Positions 50,840 to 59,664 of a DNA stretch of 64,000 nucleotides are shown here, one piece after another. Origin of the DNA: Chloroflexota bacterium (GTDB lineage Bacteria > Chloroflexota > Anaerolineae > VGOG01); the NCBI GenBank assembly GCA_030611885.1, contig JAUWOY010000010.1, positions 1-64,000 on the forward strand, read 5' to 3'. The stretch's first letter is position 1. Every line of letters starts with the position of its first letter. Both the position numbers and the translations under genes were made by a program. The notes beneath the pieces were generated by a model. The model made no database searches and was not told where the DNA came from. It was given only the letters and a program-made list of their open reading frames with translations.

Positions 50840-52189
50840 ATGGAAAGCGAAACCTCCTCAATGAAGGCGGCTGCCTCCAAGCTGATGGCAGCTCTCTGTC
50901 CAGTCTTGTTGCTGGCGACAGTAGGGCTGGCCGGATGTAACCTCTTGCCTGAGTTGCCGTTTTCCTCCCAGGAGGAAAAACCAACAGCTACCACCGTGCC
51001 TGGGGAGGTAACGCCCGCAGTATCTCCCACCCCCTCACCCCCCACGGCAGTGTCCTCGGCCATTACTCTAACCCTGTGGACGACGGAGGCTTTCTTCCCC
51101 ACTGAGGACAATGATGGCAGGCAAGTTCTGGCTCAGCAGTGGCAGGCTTTCGAAGCTGCTCATCCTAACGTGACCATCGAGTACGTCCTCAAGAAACCGT
51201 ATGGCAAAGGGGGCATGCTCGATTTTCTCAGCACCGCTCGCGCAGCCGCTCCCACGGTATTGCCAGACCTGGTGATCCTGGACACTCTTGAGCTGGATGA
51301 GGCAGCCGAGGCCGGGCTGATCCAACCTATGGATGACACAGTATCGAGCGAAGTGCAGCAGGACCTTTTCCCCTTCGCCCGGCGCAGCTTCGATGGTCAG
51401 TTAGTGGGCATTCAGTTCAAGGCCGACGTCGAACACCTCATCTACAACACCAACAAAATAGATAGCCCGCCGATAACCTGGAGAAAGGTGCTCTCCGACA
51501 GCGTGGCCTACATCTTCCCAGCCGGTGGACAGGGCAACCTGGTCAACGACGCTTTTTTGATCCAGTACCTGGCTGCAGGTGGAGGACTGCTCGATGCAAG
51601 CGGCAAGTCCGCGCTCGATAAAGATGCTTTGGTCGAGGTGCTCCAGTTCTACGCTGACGGCCTGGAAGCAGGGGCCATTCCGCCCTCGGTGCTGGAGTTC
51701 GAGCACCTGGATGATTGTTGGGTCGTGTACGTGTCGGCCCAGGCAGCGATGTCCAATGTCAGCTCCGCCAGGTACCTGGCGGACAGGGGACTGCTGAAAA
51801 ACACCGCCTTTGCTGCTATCCCCACCCGTGATGGCAATGTGGTCACCTTGAGTAAAGGATGGGCTTTGGCCATAGTTACAGAGGACTCGAGCCGACAGGC
51901 GGCCGCCGCACAGCTCATCGAGTGGCTGCTGGAGGCGGAGAACAACGCCGATTGGAACCTGGCGGCCGGACATCTGCCCACCCGCCAAGCGGCTTTCGAG
52001 CACCTGGGCACGGAGGATCAATACTTCCCCTTCGTGCGACAGCAGTTAGCAAACGTGTACCCTCGACCTACGGCCTCCGCCTACGAGAAGATAGGCCGGG
52101 CTCTACAGAGGGCCGTCCAGGATGTCCTGCAAGGCGAGGTTTCCCCCCAGGAGGCAGCCGAAGCAGTCATAGCCGTTGTTGAACAGTGA
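50840..52189 (+). CDS. Extracellular solute-binding lipoprotein (ABC importer, family 1 type)
   Basis: About 449 residues: signal sequence with lipobox LAGC (Cys near residue 33), a Thr/Pro spacer and a periplasmic-binding fold (ITLTLWTTEAFFPTEDNDGR, FEAAHPNVTIEYVLKKPYGK, KGWALAIVTEDSSRQAAAAQ). This is the pattern of sugar-binding proteins of ABC importers. AGGAGAGGATGTG precedes ATG 50840. No permease or ATPase gene is near; glutamine synthetase follows by 11 bases. The ligand is unknown; it may act as an orphan receptor or work with a transporter elsewhere. Confidence 0.85.
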   Translation: MESETSSMKAAASKLMAALCPVLLLATVGLAGCNLLPELPFSSQEEKPTATTVPGEVTPAVSPTPSPPTAVSSAITLTLWTTEAFFPTEDNDGRQVLAQQWQAFEAAHPNVTIEYVLKKPYGKGGMLDFLSTARAAAPTVLPDLVILDTLELDEAAEAGLIQPMDDTVSSEVQQDLFPFARRSFDGQLVGIQFKADVEHLIYNTNKIDSPPITWRKVLSDSVAYIFPAGGQGNLVNDAFLIQYLAAGGGLLDASGKSALDKDALVEVLQFYADGLEAGAIPPSVLEFEHLDDCWVVYVSAQAAMSNVSSARYLADRGLLKNTAFAAIPTRDGNVVTLSKGWALAIVTEDSSRQAAAAQLIEWLLEAENNADWNLAAGHLPTRQAAFEHLGTEDQYFPFVRQQLANVYPRPTASAYEKIGRALQRAVQDVLQGEVSPQEAAEAVIAVVEQ

Positions 52190-52200
52190 GGAGGTGAACG

Positions 52201-53622
52201 ATGTTTAATACGCTCGAAGAAGCGCGACACTACGTAGAACAGAACGACGTGCAGATGATTGACCTCAAGTTTACCGACCTGTGGGGGCGCTGGCACCACC
52301 TCACGATTCCCCAAAGCCAGTTCACCCCGACGCTGATGGAGGCCGGCGTCGGCTTCGATGGCTCCGCCGTCGGCCTGAAATCGGTCAAAGCCGGCGATAT
52401 GGTGCTGGTGCCCGATCTCTCCACCGGCTTTGCCGACCCCTTCTGGGACGCCCCCACTCTCAGCTTCATCTGTACCACGCTGGAAGCGGACACGAAGGCG
52501 GTCTTCCCCAATGACCCACGCAACATCGCCCGCCGCGCCGAAGAGCATCTGATCGAGAGCGGCATCGCCGACCGGAGTCAGTGGGGGCCAGAGTTCGAGT
52601 TTTACGTCTTCGACAGCGTGGCCTACGAGAATGAGATGAACCGTGCTGGATACAGCGTCGAATCGAGCGAAGCTGGATGGCGCAGCGGTGCCGGAGGGCA
52701 TGGCCACTACATCCCGCTCCACGGCGGCTATCACGCCATCCCCCCCCAGGACACGCTCTACAATATGCGCACCGAGATGAGCCTGCACCTCCAGGCGATG
52801 GGGGTGCCGGTCAAGTATCACCACCACGAGGTCGGCGGGCCGGGTCAGTGCGAGATCGAGACGCCGCTGATGGGCCTCTTGCAGGCCGGCGATGCGACGA
52901 TGATCGTCAAGTACGTCGCCAAAATGGTCGCCCACCGGCACGGCCAGACAGCCACTTTCATGCCCAAGCCGCTCTACGGCGAGGCTGGATCGGGGATGCA
53001 CTTCCATCAACATCTGTTCAAAGGCGATCAGAACGTTTTCTACGATCCCGAAGGATATGGCCTGCTGAGCCAGACGGCTCTGCACTACATCGGCGGGCTG
53101 TTGCACCACGGGCCAGCGCTGCTGGCCCTCACCAATCCCAGTACGAATTCTTATCGGCGGCTCGTGCCGGGCTTCGAGGCCCCGGTCAACGCCTTTTTCT
53201 CCCTGGGCAACCGCAGCGCCGCCGTGCGCATCCCGCGCTACGCCACCCAGCCCGACGAGGTGCGCTTCGAGTTCCGTCCGCCGGACGCCACCTGCAACGT
53301 CTACCTGGCGCTGGCCGCGCAGCTCCTGGCCGGGCTCGACGGCATCCGCCAGCAGATTGATCCCACCGAGGCCGGCTTCGGCCCGATAGACGCCGACGTC
53401 TTCTCCTGGACGGACGAGCAGCGAGCGAAGATCAAGCCCTTGCCCAACTCGCTAAAAAACGCTCTAGATGCGCTGGCGGAGGATCACGACTTTCTGCTGA
53501 CCGGTGATGTCTTCAGCGAGCACCTGATCGAGCGCTGGGTTGCCTTCAAGATGGACAAGGAGTACTATCAGGTGCGCAACCGCCCGCATCCCTATGAGAT
53601 GGAGCTTTACTTCGACGCCTGA
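52201..53622 (+). CDS. glnA: Glutamine synthetase, type I
   Basis: 473 residues of the GSI family, which makes glutamine from glutamate, ammonia and ATP as a dodecamer. Visible are the beta-grasp N-terminus (MIDLKFTDLWGRWHHLTIPQ, FDGSAVGLKSV), Mg sites in GPEFEFYVFD and HEVGGPGQCEIET, GSGMHFHQHLF, the ATP-binding NPSTNSYRRLVPGFEAP and RIPRYATQPDEVRFEFRPPD. The adenylylation loop NLYDLPPE of proteobacterial enzymes is absent (here VFSWTDEQRAKIKPLP), so another control is likely. AGGAGGTGAACG precedes the ATG. Confidence 0.95.
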   Translation: MFNTLEEARHYVEQNDVQMIDLKFTDLWGRWHHLTIPQSQFTPTLMEAGVGFDGSAVGLKSVKAGDMVLVPDLSTGFADPFWDAPTLSFICTTLEADTKAVFPNDPRNIARRAEEHLIESGIADRSQWGPEFEFYVFDSVAYENEMNRAGYSVESSEAGWRSGAGGHGHYIPLHGGYHAIPPQDTLYNMRTEMSLHLQAMGVPVKYHHHEVGGPGQCEIETPLMGLLQAGDATMIVKYVAKMVAHRHGQTATFMPKPLYGEAGSGMHFHQHLFKGDQNVFYDPEGYGLLSQTALHYIGGLLHHGPALLALTNPSTNSYRRLVPGFEAPVNAFFSLGNRSAAVRIPRYATQPDEVRFEFRPPDATCNVYLALAAQLLAGLDGIRQQIDPTEAGFGPIDADVFSWTDEQRAKIKPLPNSLKNALDALAEDHDFLLTGDVFSEHLIERWVAFKMDKEYYQVRNRPHPYEMELYFDA

Positions 53623-53625
53623 TAA

Positions 53626-53663
53626 TTGTGAACTGTGAATTGTAAATTGCGAATTGTGAATGT
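53626..53663. repeat. Short direct repeats (AATTGTGAA type)
   Basis: Four imperfect copies of the unit AATTGTGAACTGTG / AATTGTAAATTGCG between glnA and the DUF104 gene. A common intergenic repeat in such genomes. Confidence 0.6.
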
Positions 53664-53679
53664 CAGAAGGGAGGAAGCG

Positions 53680-54045
53680 ATGAGCATATCCACGTGGGCT
53701 CGCTATAAGAACGGCATCCTCAAACCTATCGGCACCCTGCCCTTGAAAGAAAACCAGCGCGTGCGAATCATCGTGCTGCCCCAGTCCCAGGAAGTGGATG
53801 AGGTGGATGAGGCACGGCTGGCGGAAATGCATCGTCGCGCCGACGAATGGCTGGCCCAACAGCCACCGGATGCGGTACGGCCTTCGCCACTCTCTGAAGA
53901 GGAGCGCCGCCAAGCCATAGCCGAATTGGATCAGGTCCTGAGAGAACTACGGGAAGCCAATGTGCATTACTCTGAAGAAGAGGTTATGGCCGATGTCAAT
54001 GCAGCGGTGAAGGCTGTGCGGGCTGAGAAGATGCGGCAATTATGA
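53680..54045 (+). CDS. DUF104-type antitoxin
   Basis: 121 residues. MSISTWARYKNGILKPIGTL and the following PLKENQRVRIIVLP form a DUF104 (AF2212-like) beta barrel; the rest is an acidic helical tail (EEERRQAIAELDQVLRELRE) that would hold the toxin. GGGAGGAAGCG precedes ATG 53680. Its stop overlaps the PIN gene start by four bases, so it is the antitoxin of that pair. Confidence 0.85.
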   Translation: MSISTWARYKNGILKPIGTLPLKENQRVRIIVLPQSQEVDEVDEARLAEMHRRADEWLAQQPPDAVRPSPLSEEERRQAIAELDQVLRELREANVHYSEEEVMADVNAAVKAVRAEKMRQL

Positions 54046-54512
54046 GCGGCCGACTGCGGGTTGTGATTGACACCAACGTGCTAGTCAGCGGTGCTATTGC
54101 CCCATGGGGAAGTAGCGCCTTTATCATGCGCCTTTTCAAACAGGAGGCTTTTGACGTCATCATATCAGAGCAACTCTTAAACGAACTGTACCGGGTACTG
54201 GGCCGCCGACGTATCCAAAACCGATACCATGTCACAGAGAGACGGCGTAAGAAGATTGTGGGGCGATTAGCACTCATCGGCGAATTCGTCGAACCGATTG
54301 GCGGGGTTCAGATATGCCGTGATCCCACAGACGACTACCTGATCGAGATGGCCATCCTGGGCCGAGCCACTCACCAGGTCACCGGCGACGAAGATTTCCA
54401 TGACGACCCGGCGCTGCTACGCTTTCTACAGGAGCGTGATGTGACCGTCACTCGCCCGGCAGACTTTGCCGTTCTCCTCCGCGAACACACTATCTCAGGA
54501 GGCACACCATGA
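54042..54512 (+). CDS. PIN-domain toxin (VapC-like RNase)
   Basis: 156 residues. The PIN acidic residues are present: Asp10 in VVIDTNVLVSGAI, Glu near 48 in ISEQLLNELYRVL, Asp pair in CRDPTDDYLIEMA (about 93) and Asp in HQVTGDEDFH (about 115). It is a probable Mg-dependent RNase. Stop overlaps the ATG of the phosphohexomutase gene by four bases, so the toxin-antitoxin pair is fully embedded in a metabolic operon. Confidence 0.9.
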   Translation: MSGRLRVVIDTNVLVSGAIAPWGSSAFIMRLFKQEAFDVIISEQLLNELYRVLGRRRIQNRYHVTERRRKKIVGRLALIGEFVEPIGGVQICRDPTDDYLIEMAILGRATHQVTGDEDFHDDPALLRFLQERDVTVTRPADFAVLLREHTISGGTP

Positions 54513-55948
54513 CCATCAAATTCGGCACCGACGGCTGGCGTGCCGTCATCTCCGATACTTTCACTTTTGCCAACCTGCGGCTGGTGGCCCAGGCCATCGC
54601 CGACTATGTGCTGGAGGAGGCCCCGGTCGGGAATACCGGTCAGCCCGAGGTCATCGTCGGCTTCGACACCCGCTTCCTCTCCGACCGCTACGCGACCGAG
54701 GTGTCCCGCGTTCTGGCCGGCAACGGCATCGTCGCCCACCTCACCCGCGCCGACACCCCGACCCCTGCCATCTCCTACACCGTCATCCACAAAAAGGCTG
54801 CTGCTGGGGTGATGATCACCGCCAGCCACAACGCACCGCGCTACAACGGCCTCAAGCTCAAGGCCTCTTTCGGCGGGGCCGCGCTGCCAGAGCAGGCGGA
54901 GCACATCGAAGCCTACCTGGCGCGCAACCAGGAGATGGCTCGCGGGCCTAACGTGATGGATTACCAGGCAGCGTTGGACCAGGGACTCATCCGGCTTTTC
55001 GATCCCGCCTGGGCCTATTACGAGCACCTCAGCCAGATGGTGGATCTGGACGTGATCTCGGCCAGCGAACTGCGGGTGGTGACCGACGCGATGTACGGCT
55101 CGGGCCGCAAGTGCATCGCCGATATGCTGGCCCGCACGCGGTGCCGGGTGTACCAAATCCGAGGCGAGATGAACCCCGGCTTTGGCGGCATCCATCCCGA
55201 GCCGGTAGCCCACTATCTGAGCGCGCTGGGTGCAGCCATTCAGACCCACCACGCCGATTTGGGGCTGGCCACCGACGGGGACGCCGACCGCCTCGGCGCG
55301 ATGGATGCTGAGGGGAACTTCGTGGATCCCCATCACATCTTCGCTCTGGCGCTGCGGTATCTGGTTGAGGGACGGGGATGGAGCGGGACGGTCGTCAAGA
55401 GCATCTCCACCACCCGCATGGTGGACCGATTGGCTTCGCGCTACGGCCTGCCGCTGGTGGAGACGCCCGTGGGCTTCAATCACATCGCCGACCGTATGTT
55501 GAAAGATGACGTGCTCATCGGCGGGGAGGAGTCGGGCGGGCTCAGCATCAAGGGCCACATTCCAGAGGGGGACGGCGTGCTGATGGGGCTGTTGCTGTTG
55601 GAGATCGTCGCGGCGGCTGGCGCTCCGCTGCACGAGCTCGTGGCCGAGCTCCAGGCCGACGTTGGCCCGGCCCACTACGCCCGCCGCGACATCCCGCTCC
55701 GCTCCCCTGTCGCCAAAGAAGAGATGGTCGCCCGGCTTACCAGCGACGTGCCGGACTCCCTGGCTGGAGAGAATCTCGTCGAGGTAGTGACCCTCGACGG
55801 AGTCAAGTACCTGCTGGCCGATGATAGCTGGCTCCTGATCCGTCCCTCTGGCACGGAGCCAGTGCTGCGGGTCTATGCGGAGGCCAGGAGCCCCGAAAGC
55901 GTGCAGAGCCTGCTGGAATTTGGAGAGAGTGTGGCGGCTGGGGGCTAG
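54509..55948 (+). CDS. Phosphoglucomutase/phosphomannomutase family protein
   Basis: 479 residues, alpha-D-phosphohexomutase superfamily. Phosphoserine loop MITASHNAPRYNG (Ser near 104), metal loop TDGDADRLG (about 255), sugar-binding loop IGGEESGGLS (about 335) and phosphate-binding loop LIRPSGTEPVLRVY (about 447). It moves phosphate between C1 and C6 of hexose phosphates, for glycogen or envelope sugars. The start MTIKFGTDGWRAVISDTFTF is typical. It is the last gene of the plus-strand operon. Confidence 0.92.
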   Translation: MTIKFGTDGWRAVISDTFTFANLRLVAQAIADYVLEEAPVGNTGQPEVIVGFDTRFLSDRYATEVSRVLAGNGIVAHLTRADTPTPAISYTVIHKKAAAGVMITASHNAPRYNGLKLKASFGGAALPEQAEHIEAYLARNQEMARGPNVMDYQAALDQGLIRLFDPAWAYYEHLSQMVDLDVISASELRVVTDAMYGSGRKCIADMLARTRCRVYQIRGEMNPGFGGIHPEPVAHYLSALGAAIQTHHADLGLATDGDADRLGAMDAEGNFVDPHHIFALALRYLVEGRGWSGTVVKSISTTRMVDRLASRYGLPLVETPVGFNHIADRMLKDDVLIGGEESGGLSIKGHIPEGDGVLMGLLLLEIVAAAGAPLHELVAELQADVGPAHYARRDIPLRSPVAKEEMVARLTSDVPDSLAGENLVEVVTLDGVKYLLADDSWLLIRPSGTEPVLRVYAEARSPESVQSLLEFGESVAAGG

Positions 55949-55983
55949 CGCGGGGGTCTCAAATGAAACGGGGGAACTTTGAC

Positions 55984-56021
55984 AAGACCTGACAGGTTTT
56001 CGTGGAAACCTGTCAGGTCTT
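55984..56021. repeat. Perfect inverted repeat AAGACCTGACAGGTTT
   Basis: Arms of 16 bases with a six-base loop (TCGTGG-type). It lies 36 bases after the mutase stop and may add to termination. I recall this sequence as a frequent dispersed hairpin in Chloroflexota genomes. Confidence 0.75.
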
Positions 56022-56029
56022 ATGTTTGG

Positions 56030-56066
56030 AAACGGGGGATGAGGCTTTTTGCTTCATCCCCCGTTT
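56030..56066. terminator. Bidirectional terminator between convergent genes
   Basis: The arms AAACGGGGGATGAGGC and GCTTCATCCCCCGTTT enclose TTTTT. It overlaps the last four codons of the MFS gene (stop 56054). There is no long T-run, so its strength is uncertain. Confidence 0.6.
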
Positions 56067-57316
56067 GCCATTCTTTCAGCCCCCCGGAGAGTATAAGATG
56101 CGGCCACGCCAGCGACGATGGTGATGACGCCGGCCGCTATAAAGACGGCCTGCACGCCGATCAGGTCGCCGAAGAGACCAGAGAGGGCCATTGACGCGCT
56201 GGTGGAGGCGCCGATGACCATGGTCACTGCGCTCTCCACCCGCCCCCGCTTCTCGTCGGGGACCAAAGACTGGGTCAGCGTAGCCAGGGCAGCACGGGCG
56301 GCGACAATGCTCAGGCCGATAATGGCTACGGCGACCAGGACGAGGGGATAACTGGGAATCACCGCGAAAGCAATGATGGCCAGCCCCAGGCTCACCATAC
56401 AGCCCCCCACAACTCGATTGGTACGCACGTTAGAAGTAAAGCGGCCGATCACCACCCCGCCAATCACTACGCCAAGCCCCTGAAATGCGTAGAGGAAACC
56501 AAATCCTTCGGCCCCAATACCCAACACTTCTTTTAAGTAGATTATCCCCAGGACCACGATGGCTCCGAAGCCCAAAGTGGCTACGGCCGTGGTGATCATA
56601 ACATGGAGAAGAGAGGAGCTATGTCTGATGAAAAGCAACCCTTCCACCAGTTGATTCCAGATAACCCTGCTGCTGGTCTTGCCTGGACTAGAATTCACTG
56701 GCGGTATAGTCATGGTAGCGATGGCCACCGCAGAGAAGGCGAAGGTGCAGGAATCGAAGACGAAGGCGGAGGCCGGGCCTAGCCAGCCGACGACCACACC
56801 GGCCATTGATGCGCCCAGGATAACAGAGATGATCTGGTTGGCTTGCATCAGGGCATTGGCCGTGAGTAAGGCTTCGCTGCTGACGATGTTGGGGATGATG
56901 GCATTGCGGGCCGGGTTGAAGAAGACGCCCACGCTGGCCATCACGAAGCTGACAATGTAGAGTATGTACAACTGATCCGCCCGCTGGACGAAGAGGAGGA
57001 CGAGGACTGCCAGGCCGCGAATGATGTCGGAGACAATCATCACCCGCTTGCGGTCCAGGCGATCAACGAAGACCCCGCCGATCAGGCCCAAGAAAAGCTG
57101 GGGCAAGGTGGCGACCACGGCCAGCACTCCCAGGGCTAAAGGCGAGCTTGTCAGAGTGTTGATAACAAATAGAATGGCGACAATGACGAAACTGTCGCCT
57201 ATCTGGGAGAGGAGCTGTCCTATCCACAGGGCGCGAAAATCGCGATTGCGAAAGGCGCTGACGATGGCAGCACGGTCTCCCAGAAACTCTTTCGTTTGAG
57301 GTCGCTTTGAACTCAT
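56054..57316 (-). CDS. MFS transporter
   Basis: 420 residues with twelve hydrophobic segments. NRDFRALWIGQLLSQIGDSF is the start of helix 1 and FVDRLDRKRVMIVSDIIRGL the loop 2-3 motif A (G-x3-D-R-x-x-R). The pattern is close to the enterobactin-exporter/multidrug-like group (ENTS/TetA-like). Substrate unknown. ATG 57316 overlaps the PfkB stop by four bases; the two genes are cotranscribed. Confidence 0.88.
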   Translation of the reverse strand: MSSKRPQTKEFLGDRAAIVSAFRNRDFRALWIGQLLSQIGDSFVIVAILFVINTLTSSPLALGVLAVVATLPQLFLGLIGGVFVDRLDRKRVMIVSDIIRGLAVLVLLFVQRADQLYILYIVSFVMASVGVFFNPARNAIIPNIVSSEALLTANALMQANQIISVILGASMAGVVVGWLGPASAFVFDSCTFAFSAVAIATMTIPPVNSSPGKTSSRVIWNQLVEGLLFIRHSSSLLHVMITTAVATLGFGAIVVLGIIYLKEVLGIGAEGFGFLYAFQGLGVVIGGVVIGRFTSNVRTNRVVGGCMVSLGLAIIAFAVIPSYPLVLVAVAIIGLSIVAARAALATLTQSLVPDEKRGRVESAVTMVIGASTSASMALSGLFGDLIGVQAVFIAAGVITIVAGVAASYTLRGAERMANGG

Positions 57317-58275
57317 AACAGCAACACGTCCAATGCCTGGTCGTCATCGAAGCGATCTCGGAAGCGGGCGATGAAGTCGGCCAGGGTGTAGTGGTGGTTC
57401 TGCGGGCCGGTCTGTTCCAGGGCGTAGGTAGCCGCCAGCGCCCCCATCCGCCCCGTCAGGTCCCAGGAGAGGCCCAGGGCCAGCCCTTTGAGCAGCCCCG
57501 CCCGGAAGGCATCCCCGACCCCGGTAGGGTCATTGCTTCGCTTGGGGGGCACCGCCGGGATGTTATAAGTTTTCCCCTTCGCCCAGATGAGCGATCCCTC
57601 AGCCCCCAACGTGACAACGCAGGCGCGGGACGGGGTGTGCCGGATCACTTCGGCGCTCAGGCCGGTCTTCCCCCGCAGCAGTTCGAACTCGTAGTCGTTG
57701 ACCACCAGCAGGTCGCACCCCTCAAGCCCCTTTTGCAGGTCATCGCCAGTGAGACGGATGATCTGCTGGCTGGGGTCGTACAGATAAGGGATGCCCAATT
57801 CCTGGCACTCGGCGGGGTACTTCACCATCGCCTGGGGATCGTTGGGGGAGATGACGGCCAGATCAATCTCACCAGTCTCCAGGTCGTGGAAGGAAAGCTC
57901 CCGCGCGCGGGCCATCGCACCGGTGTAGAAACTGGCGATCTGGTGGCCACCCTGGTCGGTGTTGACGAAGAACGAGGCAGTGAACAGGTCGGGTTCGTCG
58001 CGGATGAGAGAGGTGTCCACTCCGTGTTGTTCCAGCCACTGGCGGTATTCACCGAAGTCCTGCCCCGCCGTGGCCATGATCCGCGGGCGCTCGTCCAGTA
58101 GAGCCAGGCTGTAGGCGACGTTGGCCGCGCAGCCCCCCCGTTGCCGCCGCATCTCGTCCACCAGGAAGCTGAGGGAGATGCGGTCCAGTTGGTCGGGCAG
58201 GATGTAATCGGCGAAGCGGCCCGGAAAAGTCATTAGATAATCGTAGGCGATGGAACCGGTTACAATGATGTTCAT
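57313..58275 (-). CDS. PfkB-family carbohydrate kinase
   Basis: 320 residues of the ribokinase/PfkB family. MNIIVTGSIAYDYLMTFPGR, the Gly-Gly motif RGGCAANVAYSLALL and the ATP/catalytic NDPTGVGDAFRAGLLKG (catalytic Asp near 253) are present. The N-terminal pattern resembles adenosine-kinase-like members of Chloroflexi and archaea. It phosphorylates a sugar or nucleoside. GGAGCAGC precedes ATG 58275; the frame to 58296 adds seven unlikely residues. Confidence 0.9.
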   Translation of the reverse strand: MNIIVTGSIAYDYLMTFPGRFADYILPDQLDRISLSFLVDEMRRQRGGCAANVAYSLALLDERPRIMATAGQDFGEYRQWLEQHGVDTSLIRDEPDLFTASFFVNTDQGGHQIASFYTGAMARARELSFHDLETGEIDLAVISPNDPQAMVKYPAECQELGIPYLYDPSQQIIRLTGDDLQKGLEGCDLLVVNDYEFELLRGKTGLSAEVIRHTPSRACVVTLGAEGSLIWAKGKTYNIPAVPPKRSNDPTGVGDAFRAGLLKGLALGLSWDLTGRMGALAATYALEQTGPQNHHYTLADFIARFRDRFDDDQALDVLLL

Positions 58276-58310
58276 GCTGCTCCACAGGGCTAGCAAAACT
58301 CAGCAGAGGC

Positions 58311-58346
58311 GGCTCCCACGCCGCCGAATTGCCGGGCGTGGGAGCC
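58311..58346 (-). terminator. Hairpin terminator after rpoD
   Basis: GGCTCCCACGCC / GGCGTGGGAGCC with a 12-base loop, 25 bases after the sigma factor stop and within an outer TAGCAAAACT/AGTTTTGC-type palindrome. No long T-run, so it may be only partial. Confidence 0.55.
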
Positions 58347-58371
58347 CGGCCAGCTAGTTTTGCAACCAGGG

Positions 58372-59559
58372 CTAGCCGAGATAGGTCTTCAGTCGGCGGC
58401 TGCGCCGGGGGTGACGCAGCTTGCGCAAAGCTTCACCCTCGATTTGACGGATGCGTTCTCTAGTCAGGCCGAATTTCTGCCCCACTTCCTCCAGGGTATA
58501 GCTGTGTCCGTCCTGGAGGCCGAAGCGCAACCGTAGGATCCGCGCCTCCCTGGGAGTGAGGGTGCCCAAAACATCCCCCATTGTCTCTGCCAACAGATGT
58601 TGGTAGGCGGCTTCCGACGGCGCCAGGACCTTCTGGTCTTCGATGAAGTTCCCCAGTTCGCTGTCTTCCTCCTCGCCCACTGGTCTCTCTAGAGAGATCG
58701 GGCGCCGCGAGGCTCTGAGTATCCACTGCACTTTATCTGGCTCCAGCCCGACTTCTTCAGCTATCTCCTCCGGGCTGGGCTGGCGCCCCAACTCCTGCTC
58801 CAATTCTCGCGCTGTACGGTATAGTTTTCGGATGCGGTCGCTCATGTGGACTGGGACGCGGATAGTTCGCCCTTGCTCGGCCAGGGCTCGGGTGATAGAC
58901 TGCCTGATCCACCAGGTGGCGTAGGTAGACAAGCGATGGCCTCGATGGTAGTCGAACTTCTCCACGGCCTTCATCAAGCCGAGGTTGCCCTCCTGGATGA
59001 GGTCCAGGAAGGGCACCCCATGGCCCAGATATCTCTTGGCTATACTAACCACCAGCCTGGTGTTGGCTTTGATGAGATGCTGGCGAGCCTCTTCACCCCG
59101 CTCGATTTCCCGCCCCAGCTTCTCCGTTTTTTCGAGGTCATGACCGTCTCTAGCAAGGCGTCGCCGGGCCATCCGTCCATATTCCACCTGCCGAGCCAGC
59201 TCCGTTTCTTGCTCGGGGGTTAGAAGGGGCACACGGGCCATCTCCTTGAGATATAGAGTGATAGTGTCGTCAGCAGCAATCTCGCTCAGGTCAAGGGCCT
59301 TCTCGAAATCCTCCACCAAAGCTGACGGCTCCCCTGCTTCCGCCTTCTTCCTTTCCTCCTCGGCCTCCTCCTCGCTTTCGTAGATCTCAATGCCCTGGTC
59401 GTGGAGGTCGGTGAAGAACTCTTCCAGTTGAGGAAGGTCCTTCTCTGCCTGGGGAAACGCCTCTAATATCTCGCTAGAGGTGATATATCCTCGCTTACTG
59501 GCCTTCTCCAGTAGTTTTTGCGTGGTATTCGATTCTTCTTGACGTTTCGACTGTGCCAT
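58372..59559 (-). CDS. rpoD: Primary RNA polymerase sigma factor (RpoD/SigA)
   Basis: 395 residues. An N-terminal region 1.1-like part with a Glu-rich linker is followed by region 1.2 ([20 protein letters not shown]), region 2 ([40 protein letters not shown]), region 3 and region 4 ([39 protein letters not shown]). These recognise -10 and -35 boxes, in agreement with the TTGACA/TATAAT promoters seen in the window. The start has no strong SD. Confidence 0.95.
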   Translation of the reverse strand: MAQSKRQEESNTTQKLLEKASKRGYITSSEILEAFPQAEKDLPQLEEFFTDLHDQGIEIYESEEEAEEERKKAEAGEPSALVEDFEKALDLSEIAADDTITLYLKEMARVPLLTPEQETELARQVEYGRMARRRLARDGHDLEKTEKLGREIERGEEARQHLIKANTRLVVSIAKRYLGHGVPFLDLIQEGNLGLMKAVEKFDYHRGHRLSTYATWWIRQSITRALAEQGRTIRVPVHMSDRIRKLYRTARELEQELGRQPSPEEIAEEVGLEPDKVQWILRASRRPISLERPVGEEEDSELGNFIEDQKVLAPSEAAYQHLLAETMGDVLGTLTPREARILRLRFGLQDGHSYTLEEVGQKFGLTRERIRQIEGEALRKLRHPRRSRRLKTYLG

Positions 59560-59664
59560 CGGCTGATTTGTTCTCGCTCTAGCTAGCGCGTTCAGTATAA
59601 TCTCTCTACTACTGTTACTACTATATCATACATCGAGCATATTATCAAATTTGGTTCCGAGGCA

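Noticed and set aside
54371-55675. A 434-codon minus-strand frame opposite the phosphohexomutase gene
   Set aside because: Antisense shadow of a gene with four intact active-site loops.
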